Of a DNA stretch of 64,000 bases, positions 45,621 through 56,268 are shown piece by piece (within the stretch, counting starts at the first letter, position 1; each line of letters opens with the position of its first letter). The notes beneath the pieces were generated by a model. That model saw only the letters and a list, made by a program, of their open reading frames with translations. It was not told the DNA's origin and made no database searches. The translations under genes and the position numbers were made by a program. The stretch comes from Bubalus kerabau (taxonomy: Eukaryota; Chordata; Mammalia; Artiodactyla; Bovidae), in contig NC_073643.1 in assembly GCF_029407905.1 (NCBI RefSeq), positions 34,444,501 through 34,508,500 on the forward strand, in the 5' to 3' direction.

Positions 45621-46870
45621 TAATTCTAAAAGACACACGCACCCACTGGTCACTGCAGCACCATTTCCAACACTGCCATCATTTTTATCTGCTCCTCTTC
45701 TAACCCGCTCCCATAATCTTTCGATTTGGGTAAACCCAAGTGTGCCTGTTAAGCGAATCCTGCCTTAAGATAATTCCACTGTCCTTTCCCATGGGTCCCC
45801 CATCAGCCTCTCTTCCCTTACCTCTTCCGAAATCCAAATCTGGCAGTGGCCAAAGAGCTAGGGTCTTAAATCTGTCAACCATAAATCTTTCCTTTTTTCA
45901 TGTTTCTTGTAGACTAAGAAATAACGTTTTGCAAGATTATGCTTGTATTGACTCTTACACAGAAATATAAAATAAGATACTGAGCACCAGTCAGCTGTGT
46001 TCTGGGACAGAATGCATCTGAGGAGCCCCTTGCTTGCGTAGCTCCCTGCTGTTTCCATACAGTTCACGAGGGTGTTTGCAGGAAGTGGGCCTGGAGGGGT
46101 GTTATAGCTCTATGTGCTGGGATTAGGAGTTTGCTCTAGCGAATCCTCAACGGCAGTGACATTTCATTTAGCACTGTGAAAAGCTGCAGAAGCATAATAC
46201 AGTTCCCCCAGCCCTCATGCTACATAGCTACTTTTCTTTTTTCTTTTTTGTGATACAGCACTGGAGAATAATCTTGGAGTCATAAAACTTGGTTTCCTTT
46301 AGTAATCCAAGTCGGTGTGACTTGAACTATATAAAACATTTTATGTCTTTTATGGAGCTTATGCACATAGAGTAAATTCATTTGTGGAACGGTGACTGGC
46401 ATCGAGCTCACAAAAGCTGTGTCTTAAAATTGACACTGGACCTCACACCCTAGGTGAGACCACAGTCACATAAAGGTAGAACACTTACCGCTCTCAAGGG
46501 GGTATTATTAACTATATAGCAAAATAGTTTCCATTTTCGTTAACAGTCCATGCATGGCAGCATCACAACACAGAAAGGCGAAAAGAAAAAGATTAGCTAC
46601 TGTCAGGCATCTAGGTCCAAATTTTCTTTTCCACTGAAATGCGAATGTAACAAAAAGTTAGCAGTCAACCTGAGATATGAATAGTCTTAGATGAAGATAG
46701 GAACATGAGCGTGGACAGCTCCCTAACCAGCAAGGCAGACACTGAGTTGATTCTGCTTGTATTGTTTTCAATATCCCCAGAGAGGAGGCGGGTACTGCTT
46801 TGTTGTGGGAAATCTAACTTCTCTGACATCCTGCCTTGATTTTCCTTACTTAAATTCTGAGTTTTATTAC
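45621..46870. other. TAFA4 intron, nothing recognised
   Basis: Single-copy-looking. No exon or named repeat. Confidence 0.4.
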
Positions 46871-46871
46871 C

Positions 46872-47150
46872 TGAAAGTGAAAAGTCTAAGTTGCTCAGTT
46901 GTGTCCAACTCTTTGCAACCCCATGGACTATATAGTCCATGGAATTCTCCAGGCCAGAATATTGGAGTGGGTAGCCATTCCCTTCTCCAGGGGATCTTGC
47001 CAACCCAGGGATGGAACCCAGGTCTCCCACATTGCAGGTGGATTCTTTAGCCACAAGGGAAGTCCAAGAATACTAGAGTGGGTAGCCTATCCCTTCTCCA
47101 GTGGAACTTCCCGACCCAGGAATCAAACCAGGGTCTTCTGCAGTTGCTGA
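46872..47150 (-). mobile_element. Bov-tA SINE dimer, antisense
   Basis: BovA core then a tRNA head (CACATTGCAGGTGGATTCTT) and a second partial head region (AATCAAACCAGGGTCTTCTG). It contains a 22-bp perfect palindrome at 46921-46942. Confidence 0.9.
46921..46942. repeat. perfect 22-bp palindrome
   Basis: Half-site CCATGGACTAT followed immediately by its exact reverse complement, inside the antisense SINE. It was produced by an internal SINE deletion rather than selected function. Confidence 0.9.
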
Positions 47151-47371
47151 ATGTGCTAAGTCATTTCTCCCTATTTGAGTTGTCGGTATTAAGACTCCTT
47201 ACAAGTGTGCAGTGTCTTCTTAGTACCACAGGCAATGGTTTGAAGGGCATTTTTTGTTGCTTGCAAATACAAGCAAATCACACGTTGAAGTTTGAGAAGC
47301 TTTACATTTTTACATGTTCCTAATTTCAAGACCTCTAAGAGTAAAGAAGTATGCGTTGCGAGTGGTTATTC

Positions 47372-47570
47372 CCACCGAGGGACAGTTTTGCCCTCAGGGA
47401 GATGTTTGGCAATGTCCGAGGATGTTTTTAGCTGTCACACACTGGGGAGGGGGTTGCTGTGGGCTTCTGTGCTTAGAGGCCAGAGATGCGGCTCAACATC
47501 CTGAAATGCACAGGGCCAGCCCCACGACCGAGTTACATAGCCCCACATAACAGTAGTGCTAAAGCTGGAA
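47372..47570 (+). mobile_element. hAT/Charlie-like DNA transposon fossil, second copy
   Basis: GGACAGTTTTGCCCTCAGGG, ATGTTTGGCAATGTCCGAGG and CATCCTGAAATGCACAGGGC correspond to the same family as 38600-38790 and preserve its middle better. Confidence 0.6.
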
Positions 47571-47889
47571 AAAAGACTACTTCATCCAATAGGGTAGTTC
47601 TTTCGGTAACTGTGTGTGTAAGCATCCTACCTGATCCCATTGCTTCCTTTTGTTCTTCAGAGTTTCTATTAAGTGTCCAAGCGTTTGCAGTATTGCCTAC
47701 TGGAAAAGCTAGAGGGAGGAGGTAAGACACTCTCTTCCACACCTCCCTCTCCCTCAGGATCTAAGGTGACCGATTCCTCTGGTTCCTTCCTCACTGATCC
47801 CTAATCGATACCCTTCCCTCTGGCTCTTGGTCTACTGCATCGGGTCATCCTCATCCTCTCTACCACCATGTTATAACTGTTTAATGATA

Positions 47890-48035
47890 CCAGTGGCTGT
47901 AGAACAACCATCATGGGAACTTGTTAAAAACACAACTATTTTGAGCCTCATTCTAGGATGTTCTAGGATGGGGTTTAGAAATCCATACTTTAAGAACAAG
48001 TGTTCTTAGGGAGATTCTGATGAGCAAACAGTATA
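47890..48035 (+). mobile_element. MER5-type hAT fragment
   Basis: CATGGGAACTTGTTAAAAAC, GGTTTAGAAATCCATACTTT and AGGGAGATTCTGATGAGC follow MER5A. The word TTCTAGGATG is duplicated at 47951-47970. Confidence 0.6.
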
Positions 48036-48659
48036 CCCTCGGTTTTCGAGCTCCCTATGTGCTCTCGGTTCCCACCTTTGTCTTGGCTTTCTGTGCCACG
48101 AGGGTGAGGTCCCTGCCCAGGTTCCTTCCTGGAACCATCGATGGATGCCCCTTGGTAACTGCTAGAAAATGTAGGATATAAGCATCTTGGGATGGGCCTT
48201 CGTGGCCACTCAGCAGACAGGCCTCTGTGTCCGCATCTTCCTCTTCATCCCCTCCCACTTCTCAAGTCTACTTGTCTTTCAAGGTTGCGCCGAGGCGACT
48301 CTTTTATCCTGAAGTCTTAGCTTCTCTGATCCCTAGAGCCAGAGCCTGAACTTTTCGGGGCACTGTGTCACATGAGAGTGGAGCTGAGAGCGACACGATA
48401 GCAGCCTTTTATCCACCAAGATGCAATGCACCTTCCGCCTACAAGCAACGAGACAAAAATTTTCAAATCAACCAAATCTGAAAGTACCTCTTCCAATTGT
48501 CAGTGCAGAAAGGGTCCCAAACGGGTTGGATGTGGAGAATGAGCTTCCTCAGATAAGATGCTTTTGAGAATTACATCCTAGATGTAGACGGCTACTTGGC
48601 TGACTGTAAAGATGGTTGGGTTTGAAACAGATGCATGAAAGAAAGATCCAGGAAGAGCT

Positions 48660-48835
48660 ACCATGACAACAGTCACTGTTCCTTGAGCACTAACCCCACG
48701 ACAGGCAGCGAGCACACCCTTCGTGCAGTTTCATTCCCTTCTCGCAACAACTTAAGGAGGGTAGATGCTACTGGTTTTCATTTAGTGGACGAGGAACCTG
48801 AGGCTGAGAGAGAGAGTCCTCCCTGCTCAGAAAGT
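48660..48835 (-). mobile_element. MIR SINE, antisense
   Basis: CTTGAGCACTAACCCCACGACAGG, CTCGCAACAACTTAAGGAGG and CGAGGAACCTGAGGCTGAGA follow the reversed MIR. Confidence 0.8.
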
Positions 48836-48859
48836 GACCAGCTTCCTCCTCTGGCTGCA

Positions 48860-49225
48860 CAAGCCTAAGACCCGAGAGTTGTCCTTGACGCCTTTCTCAC
48901 ACATCCTGTATTTGTCACGAGTCCTGGTGGCTCCCCTCTTACCAAGTGGTCTCTCTGAGTTGACAGCCTGGAACCACATTGCTTGTCTCATCTCTGTGCC
49001 TCCTTCAGAAAAAGGCCGAAATCCTTGCATTTCCCTCTCCCTGGACAGTTCTTGGCTCAAGTAGTCAGGGCGCCATTCTGTCAAGTTTCTCTGTAGGCAC
49101 CTCCTCCCCCGACAAGCCTCTGTGAAATAGCGGCCGTCTCCCCTCCCTGCCCTAGTCCTGGGCTCCATACACTATATCACCTTTTGATATACTTTTCATT
49201 TACCTATTCGTCCAGCCCTTTTCCT
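48860..49225 (+). mobile_element. probable L2 LINE remnant
   Basis: GAGAGTTGTCCTTGACGCCT, AAAGGCCGAAATCCTTGCAT and TGACAGCCTGGAACCACATT fit a diverged sense L2. Confidence 0.5.
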
Positions 49226-49227
49226 CT

Positions 49228-49560
49228 AGACTAGCAATAAGCAAGCTATGTCTTTTGAGCCAAATCTAGCCCTTAGCTTACAGGTCATTGAAACAGCAGA
49301 GAAAGAATGAGTTGTACTTTTTTTAAATGGTTGGGGAAAAAAACAAAAGGAATATGTATTTCTTAACACAAAAATTTTGTGCATTTCAATTTGAACATCC
49401 AAAAATCAAGATTATTGGGACCTAGCAACGCCCACTGGTTATGTATTGCCTACGGCTGCTTTTGTGGTATAAAGGCAGAGTGCAGTAGACACAACAGTGA
49501 CTGTGTGGCCTGCAAAACTGAAAGTATTCTACTGTTTGGTGTTTCACAGAAAAACTATAT
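49228..49560 (-). mobile_element. hAT-type DNA transposon fossil, antisense
   Basis: AGCCAAATCTAGCCCTTAGC, ACGGCTGCTTTTGTGGTATA and GTGTGGCCTGCAAAACTGAA follow an old mammalian hAT element also represented at 62392. Confidence 0.55.
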
Positions 49561-49975
49561 CTACCCCTATTTTAGCTAAGTTCCATGAGGAAAGTGTTTT
49601 AATACTATTTGTGCTGAGAATACTATATAGCAAACAAAAGAGCAGTTGTAGAATACATAAAGGACTGTGTCAGTTAAAAGCATATCTGAAGTTTGAATAC
49701 ATACCTGATTGGATGATGACTATCATCGAGTAGTCATGATGACTGTGTGATCAGAGAATATAATTTACTTTAAAAGTATGCTGATGGTGTAGACAGGTTA
49801 ACATATTATGCTTCTATTTATTCCTAGTTGGTGTATTGATTATCTAACCTGTACAATTTATTACATGATGAAATCAAACTATAGAAACTGCAGACCTGTT
49901 TTCTTAAATCCCAAGCAATGGTGAGCCTGGGAGCTTGAAAGTAGAAGAAACCACACATTTTTTAATGGATGTAGG
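49561..49975. other. TAFA4 intron, nothing recognised
   Basis: AT-rich, single-copy-looking. Confidence 0.4.
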
Positions 49976-49985
49976 TTTTCAGAAA

Positions 49986-50196
49986 GGGCTTCCCTCATAG
50001 CTCAGATGGTAAAGAATCTGCCTGCAATGAGGGAGACCTGGGTTCGATTCCTGGGTTGGGAAGATCCCCTGGAGGAGGGCATGGCAACCCACTCCAGTAT
50101 TCTTGCCTGGAGAATCCCATGGACAGAGGAGCCTGGCAGGCTATAGTCCATGGGGCTGCAAAAAGTCAGACATGACTTAGTCTCTAAACCACCACA
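49986..50196 (+). mobile_element. Bov-tA SINE, TSD TTTTCAGAAA
   Basis: Full SINE with a 10-bp TSD at 49976-49985 and 50197-50206. It is the last repeat before the terminal TAFA4 exon. Confidence 0.94.
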
Positions 50197-50700
50197 TTTT
50201 CAGAAAATATTGTAATTTTATAAAATAACCTATTTTTGAAAACAAAAGTTAACTACCTTGTGCTTAGTGGCTCCTTAAAAATATAACGAAGGCAGTATTC
50301 TGATCCTGACATACACTGATTTAAATCAGCACTCATCTGACAAAAGTTTAGTCCCATTAATAAAAGCATGTCTTAGCATATGTGAGTTACCTTGATGAGC
50401 AATCAATGTACCTAATCTGCTGGGATTTTTTTTATAAACCCCACAAGATACAGAACTAGGGCCTATAACCATGTTGTGGAATGTTTTGGGTGTGTTTTCC
50501 TCTGCAACCTACAAGGAAGACAAATATAAAGAAGAATTTGATGTCAACAGCTGATTGGGAGAGGTTGGTTACAGATCAAGGGGCCCGACTATTAAATTGT
50601 ACACATCTGATGCAGACAGGGACTTCTGGGTCTGTTAAGAGGAAGGAATACCTGTGGTGGGTCTAGGGTGCTGAATGCTAACTTTTAAAATTCATTTCAG

Positions 50701-50712
50701 GTAACACGGTAG
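50701..50712 (+). CDS. TAFA4: TAFA4 terminal coding segment (Val-Thr-Arg-stop)
   Basis: The sequence GTAACACGGTAG directly follows an acceptor ending TTCATTTCAG at 50700. It encodes V-T-R-stop, the C-terminus I expect for TAFA4, since several TAFA paralogues end in KVTR or similar. It joins in frame to the AAG codon ending at 43536. The join needs the GC donor at 43537. The segment is only 12 bases of coding sequence at the head of a 3' UTR exon, so it is invisible to ORF searches. The acceptor's pyrimidine tract is moderate (AACTTTTAAAATTCATTTCAG). Confidence rests on the exact family C-terminus and the splice signal, not on length. Confidence 0.88.
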   Translation, partial: VTR

Positions 50713-51365
50713 CAAAGAGAGAGGTGCCTCCACGCTGGAGGAGGGACGGGCGGCAGCGCTCTCCTGTTGGGACTGCAGTCCTGGACTCTGCGGGAAATTG
50801 TCTTAGATTTTACCCACGCCACATGGGCATATCTGTGCTATGAATGGCGGTGTTTACTTAACTGTTCCAGCTCTCACTGCCTTGTGACTTGACTACAGTG
50901 GGTTATAACCATGGGCTGCCACGCACCCAGCGGACAGCCTACCTGGATTCCTAAGGAACATACCTCCAAGAGACTCTGGACCAACAAACTGGAAGCTGGA
51001 AAAATGGATCATCACTGAATGAAGAAGGCTATTTCTGCAGCTTCTTTCTGCATTTACACAGGAGCACGGACCTGTTTCTGAGGATCCTCATTATCTTCCT
51101 CCTGTGAACTTTTCCTTCAGCCCTGTGTTGGTCATTTGAAAGGGTCCAAATAACAAAACATTTTGGCAGAACATTTTTTTTTTTTTTGCAGATGTAGATC
51201 GATGAACTCTGATTAATTGGTGATGAAAATTTATTTTATAAACCTTGAGGAATAGAAGGACTCATGTTGGGGTTACTGTGTGTGCATTTGTTTCAGTTTT
51301 AAAGTCTCTGCATTGTAAGGTCCTTTGGCAGGTCAGCAGAAATAAAATGCTCCCGTTGTAACTTC
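50713..51365 (+). other. TAFA4: TAFA4 3' UTR (proximal end)
   Basis: Non-coding sequence following the TAFA4 stop codon. It contains no recognisable interspersed repeat, unlike most of the window, which fits a constrained transcribed region. A canonical AATAAA lies at 51341-51346, followed by a GT-rich TGTAACTTCTGTG stretch that could be the downstream element, so cleavage near 51360 is plausible. A T-run at 51174-51188 sits inside it. The right boundary is inferred. A longer isoform could use the AATAAA at 51841. Confidence 0.7.
51341..51346 (+). promoter_or_regulatory. polyadenylation signal AATAAA (proximal, TAFA4)
   Basis: Canonical hexamer about 630 bases after the stop codon, with a GT-rich stretch 10-25 bases downstream. 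It is the best candidate for the main TAFA4 poly(A) site. Confidence 0.55.
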
Positions 51366-53149
51366 TGTGCCATTTCACCCAGTGCTAAGGAAGTGTATCA
51401 ACCCCAATAGTTTATAACCAAAGCCCTCTCATGACAGATACACAACAGAAAGGAGGACCCGCTGGGATTTCTATGCTTAAGTGTAGGCAGAGAGGTAAAT
51501 CATTGAAAATATAGAACACTTTCTGTTTAGACCAAGGGTGATTTCTTAGATCCAGTTTATGTCAATCAAACTGTTTTGCTAACTCTGAGACAAAAGTCAT
51601 TAACGGCAGAATTTTTAGACTCTGAGTTAGCCCTACGCCTTCCCTCCTTATTTATTAGTTATCTTATTTTTTAAATGTAAGTAAAATCTGAGTCATTTTT
51701 TTTCTTGGTTAAATGACTTTGCAGCAGCTGTGTCTCCACATATTCTCAGACGCTGTCATGCAGAAATGTATTACAGACAACAAGTGACCCAGATTTGAAA
51801 TGCATAATGTTATTAAATAGATACCACTATAATAATATGGAATAAATTTTATATGTTAAGACATGCCAAAAACATACTTTCTGCACTGATTATCCCTGTC
51901 CTGTCACAATTATGGGAGAAAATATTATTATTGTATTGTTTGTAATGTAACAGTTACGTGTCTTCGATTTTATTCTTGCAGAAGGAATGGAGAAAGGCGA
52001 TAGCTACTTGTTTGCTAAATTTTGTTTGAATCTGATTGACTAGATGCTTACCAGAATTGTTACTCTCATATTAGTAAGTAAAAAATTAGTTTCACTGATG
52101 GTATTTGGTGTACACACTTTTGTGACTGTTTTATTCCATAAGACTTGGTGTTAACATTCTTAGGCTTGCAAATTTTTATTATCAATGTGAAAACTTTACA
52201 TAAACTTTAATGTTACTATATGGCAATTTATATAGAGATCACTACTTTGTTTCTTCTCCCAAACCTATGTTGCACTAAGGAGACTTTAAAATGTAGGAAG
52301 ATTTAATTAAGTTGAGGCACATTCATAATGTTTTACATGCATTCTGCTGCCTTTAGTATAAGATGTTCCATTGTAAAAAAGCGAGTTAAAATGAAATTGT
52401 GTGGAACATGAGACAATGTCTTAGTTTTTCAGCCACACATCTGATATTTTACCCCAAACAAAATCAAGTAAAAATGACATCGCTTCACCTTGAGGTTCAT
52501 TCCAGGATAAACTACTTCCAGGGAGTAAACAGTCCATTTGGGAAAGTGGCAGGTATGGAAGCTGCCATTTCATCCATTACTGCTTCACAGTGTTCTTTAT
52601 ACCTAGTTCGCAAGTTAGCTCTGAAATGGGTATTTGAGAAGCACTTTAGTGTTATCATTCCTATTTTTCTCTGGTAGGGAAGTAGATAGGAGTCTTTGCT
52701 TTAAATTCTGTAAAAACGCAGAAAAGATACCAAAGGAGGTATCGGTCACATCAACCCCTGGCTCTCTGATGGTGGCGCAAGTGGTCTCAACACTGGAGAG
52801 ACATTTGATTCTCACATCTTAGGGCTTTTGGCTGCCCTGCGAGGCCTGTGGACTCGGACAGGGCCTCTCCTAAGGCAGCAGCAACCACCTCAATTTTAGA
52901 GCGCTCCCTCAGGTTCCAGGGTGCTGCTCAGAACTACACAGACCCCTGTAGCTCATGCCCTTGGAAAGGTGGAATTCTGCTGACACAGTAAATTCAACAC
53001 TTAGTGAACCTTCCCAAGACCCCTCGGAGTTCTGGGGGAGATTTTTCATCCTTTTACACACAAATACATCTATCTAACCCTTTGTCCACTGCACTCTTTG
53101 CCACTGGACACACACATGAAAAATGTCACACTTCCAACATTAAAAACAA
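51366..53149. other. repeat-free stretch downstream of TAFA4
   Basis: About 1.8 kb with no interspersed repeat I can name. It may include an extended 3' UTR (second AATAAA at 51841) and conserved non-coding DNA. Confidence 0.45.
51841..51846 (+). promoter_or_regulatory. possible distal polyadenylation signal AATAAA
   Basis: A second canonical hexamer in the repeat-free stretch after the stop codon. The surroundings are AT-rich, so the chance of a random match is appreciable. If used, the 3' UTR would be about 1.15 kb. Confidence 0.3.
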
Positions 53150-55245
53150 TTGGAAAAATATTCAGTATTGAACTTCAACATGAGTTTACAAGAAAAACTG
53201 TATTCTTTATGTATTAAAAAAACGGTTGGAAACTCACAGTTAGCATCATTCTTGACAGTGAAGAGCTGAAAGCATTCCCTCTCGTATCAGGAAAAAGACC
53301 TGAGTGTCCACTGTCACCTCTTCTACTCAACACAGTTTTAGAAGGCCTAACCAAGGTGGTCAGAAATGAAAGGAATCCAAATTGGAAAAGAAGTAAAACT
53401 GTCCCTGTTTGCAGATAACATGATACTACACATAGAAAATCATAAAGATGCTACCAGGAAATTATGAGAGCTCATCAATGAATTCAGTAAAGATGGAAGA
53501 TACAAAATTAATACACAGATGACACCAGCATTCCTATACGCTAACAGGAAAAGATCAGAAAGAAAAATAAAGGAAACGATCCCATTTACCACTGCAACCA
53601 GACAAATAAAATACCTAGGAATAAACCTACCCAAGAAGGCAATGGCACCCCACTCCAGTACTCTTGCCTGGAAAATCCCATGGGCGGAGGAGCCTGGTAG
53701 GCTGCAGTCCATGGGGTCGCTAAGAGTTGGATATGACTGAGCGACTTCACTTTCACTTTTCCTTTTCATGCACTGGAGAAGGAAATGGCAACCCACTCCA
53801 GTGTTCTTGCCTGGAGAATCCCAGGGACGGGGGAGCCTGGTGGGCTGCCGCCTCTGGGGTCGCACAGAGTTGAACACGACTGAAGTGACTTAGCAGCAGT
53901 AAGAAGACAAGAGTACTCTGAAAACTATAAGACACTGATTAGTTGTATTGGAAAAACTGGACAGTGACATGTAAATGAATGACATTAGAGCATTCTCTAA
54001 CACCACACACAAAACTAAATTCAAAATGGACCAAAGACTAAAACATAAGGTGGGACACTATAAAACCCTTAGAGGAAAATACAGGCGGAACACTCTTTGA
54101 AACAAATTGCAGCAATATCTTTTTTGAACTGCCTCCTAAAGTAATGAAAAAAAAAAAAAACCCACAAAAACAAACAAATGGGACCTAATTAAACTTAAAG
54201 CATTTTGCACACCAAAGGAAACCATAAATAAAACACAAAGCAACCCACAAAACGCAAGGAAAAATTTAGATATGTGGCACCAACAGGGGATTAATCTCCA
54301 AATTATTCAAAGAGCTCATGCAGCCATATGTCAAACATAAAAAATCCAATCAGACAATTTGCACAGAAGATTTAAGTGCAAAGTTCTCATAAGAACACAT
54401 ACGGATGGACAAAACCACATGAAGAGATGCTAAATATCACTAATAATGGAGGCAATGCAAATCACAACATCGGCTCTCAGTGCAGAATGGCCATCACCAA
54501 AAACTAAACACAACAACTCCTGGATAGAGTGTACAGAGAAAGGAATACCTCCTGTTGGTAGGAATATAAGTTGGTACAGCCATTATGGAAAACACGTTGG
54601 AGGTTTCTTAAAAAACTAAAACTACAAGTACCATATTATCCAACAATCCCATTGCTGAGCAGTAGTCGGAACACACAAGAATTTGAAAGGGTACATACAC
54701 CCCAATGGTCACTACACCACTACCAACAACAGCTGAAAGATAAAAGCAAGCTAAACTCAGAGGAAGGGGCACAGAAGACAGCGCATATACACAGGAATTA
54801 AGAAAATGAATGCAATACTGCCATGGGCAGAAAAATGAATGGCCCTGCAGCTTCTCGTACAACTGTAATAAGGCAAAGAATGACGGATAGGCAATGATAG
54901 CACTGATGCCTGCAATCCCAAAATGGACACAACTGAACTCTTTACAAAACACAGAGAGACCCGCAGAGTTGAAAAAGAAACTTATAGTTATTAAAAAAGA
55001 AAGGTAAGAAGACATGGATAAACTAGCAAGTTGGGATTAACCTGTATACAGTAATATATTTAAACTGGATAATCAAAATGGACCTACTGCACAGCACGGG
55101 GAAGCCCATTCTATATACTATGATAATATGCATGGGAAAGAACATGAAAAAATATATGCATATGTGTAACCAAATCAGGTTGGTGTACACCGAAAAAGAA
55201 ACATATGGAAAATCATCTGTATTCCCATAGAAAATAAAAAAAATG
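53150..55245 (+). mobile_element. L1 LINE fragment (ORF2 tail and 3' UTR), head of right array
   Basis: Sense L1 ORF2 C-terminal text (AGATAACATGATACTACACA at 53413, GCTCATCAATGAATTCAGTA at 53471) then 3' UTR to CATAGAAAATAAAAAAAATG. A Bov-A2 SINE at 53637-53902 interrupts it. Frames are broken. The first composite unit of the right array follows it directly. Confidence 0.85.
53637..53902 (+). mobile_element. Bov-A2 SINE
   Basis: Full dimer inserted into L1 between ACCTACCCAAGA and AAGAAGACAAGAGTAC, with AAGAAG-type flanks as a possible short TSD. Confidence 0.93.
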
Positions 55246-55699
55246 AAAAAATGCCAATGATATTTCCCTCAGGTCTCAGGCACCTGGCGAGGTGACACAT
55301 TTCTGGAGCTTGAACAGCCTTGTGTCCCAGGGCTGGACAGGGTGGAGCAGAGGCAGTGGGGGAGGCGGTGCCAGCACGTAAGCCCATTGCAAACGGAGCG
55401 CCTGGTTCCCCGTGAGGATCCCACATCTCCAGACCCACACGGGCCCTCCTACAGCTCAGCCAAGCCCAGTGCACTGCAGTGACATGGGCCCTTTGGGCTG
55501 GAAAACCTTTGAAAAGACACCTGCTCTCTGAGTCTCCTGTTGGGGGGGGTCCCCAGGTGTAACCTCCTTCCTGGAGTCGCCTCTCCTATATGTGACTGCT
55601 TCCTCTGCTTGGTGATGTAGGCAGGGCTTGGGACTTGTCTGAAGCTTGAATTGTAAGGTGCAAGATGTAATAAGACGGGAGATCTGAACTCTTACTTGC

Positions 55700-55973
55700 A
55701 CTGCTGCTGCTGCTAAGTCGCTTCAGTCGTGTCTGACTCTGCGCGACCCCATAGACGGCAGTCCACCAGGCTTCCCCGTCCCTGGGATTCTCCAGGCAAG
55801 AACACTGGAGTGGGTTGCCATTTCCTTCTCCAATGCATGAAAGTGAAAAGTGAAAGTGAAGTCGCTCAGTCATGTCCGACTCTAGTGACCCCATGGCCTG
55901 CAGCCCACCAGGCTCCTCCATCCATGGGATTTTCCAGGCAAAAGTACTGGAGTGGGGTGCCATTGCCTTCTCT
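55700..55973 (-). mobile_element. Bov-A2 SINE, antisense
   Basis: Full dimer with (CTG)n at the left and the GAAAGTGAAAAGTGAAAGTG linker. Confidence 0.93.
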
Positions 55974-56007
55974 GACTTCTTGCACATTCCATTCTAATCT
56001 ACAAGTG

Positions 56008-56268
56008 TGTTGCTTAGTCGTGTCCAACTCTTTGCGACCCCATAGACCTTAGCCCTGGAGAAGGAAATGGCCACCCACTCCAGTGTTCTTGCCTGGAGAA
56101 TCCCAGGGACAGGGGAGCCTGGTGGGCTGCCGTCTATGGGGTCTCACAGAGTCAGACATGACTGAAGCGACTAACAGCAGCAGCAGCAGACCTTAGCCTG
56201 CCAGGCTCCTCTGTCCATGCAATTTCCCAGGCCAGAATACTGAAGTGGGTAGCTGTTCCCTTCTCAAT
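56008..56268 (-). mobile_element. BovA-type SINE, antisense, split by another BovA
   Basis: TGCTTAGTCGTGTCCAACTC ... AGACCTTAGCC, then, after a 133-base insertion, TGCCAGGCTCCTCTGTCC to the end. The target word is duplicated by the insertion. Confidence 0.9.
56055..56187 (+). mobile_element. BovA monomer SINE nested in a SINE, TSD AGACCTTAGCC
   Basis: Monomer from CTGGAGAAGGAAATGGCC to the (CAG)n tail. A perfect 11-bp TSD lies at 56044-56054 and 56188-56198. Confidence 0.94.

Noticed and set aside
6991..50196. tRNA genes at the GGTTCGATCC boxes
   Set aside because: These are tRNA-Glu-like heads of Bov-tA and CHR SINEs. They lack the cloverleaf and are followed by SINE cores.
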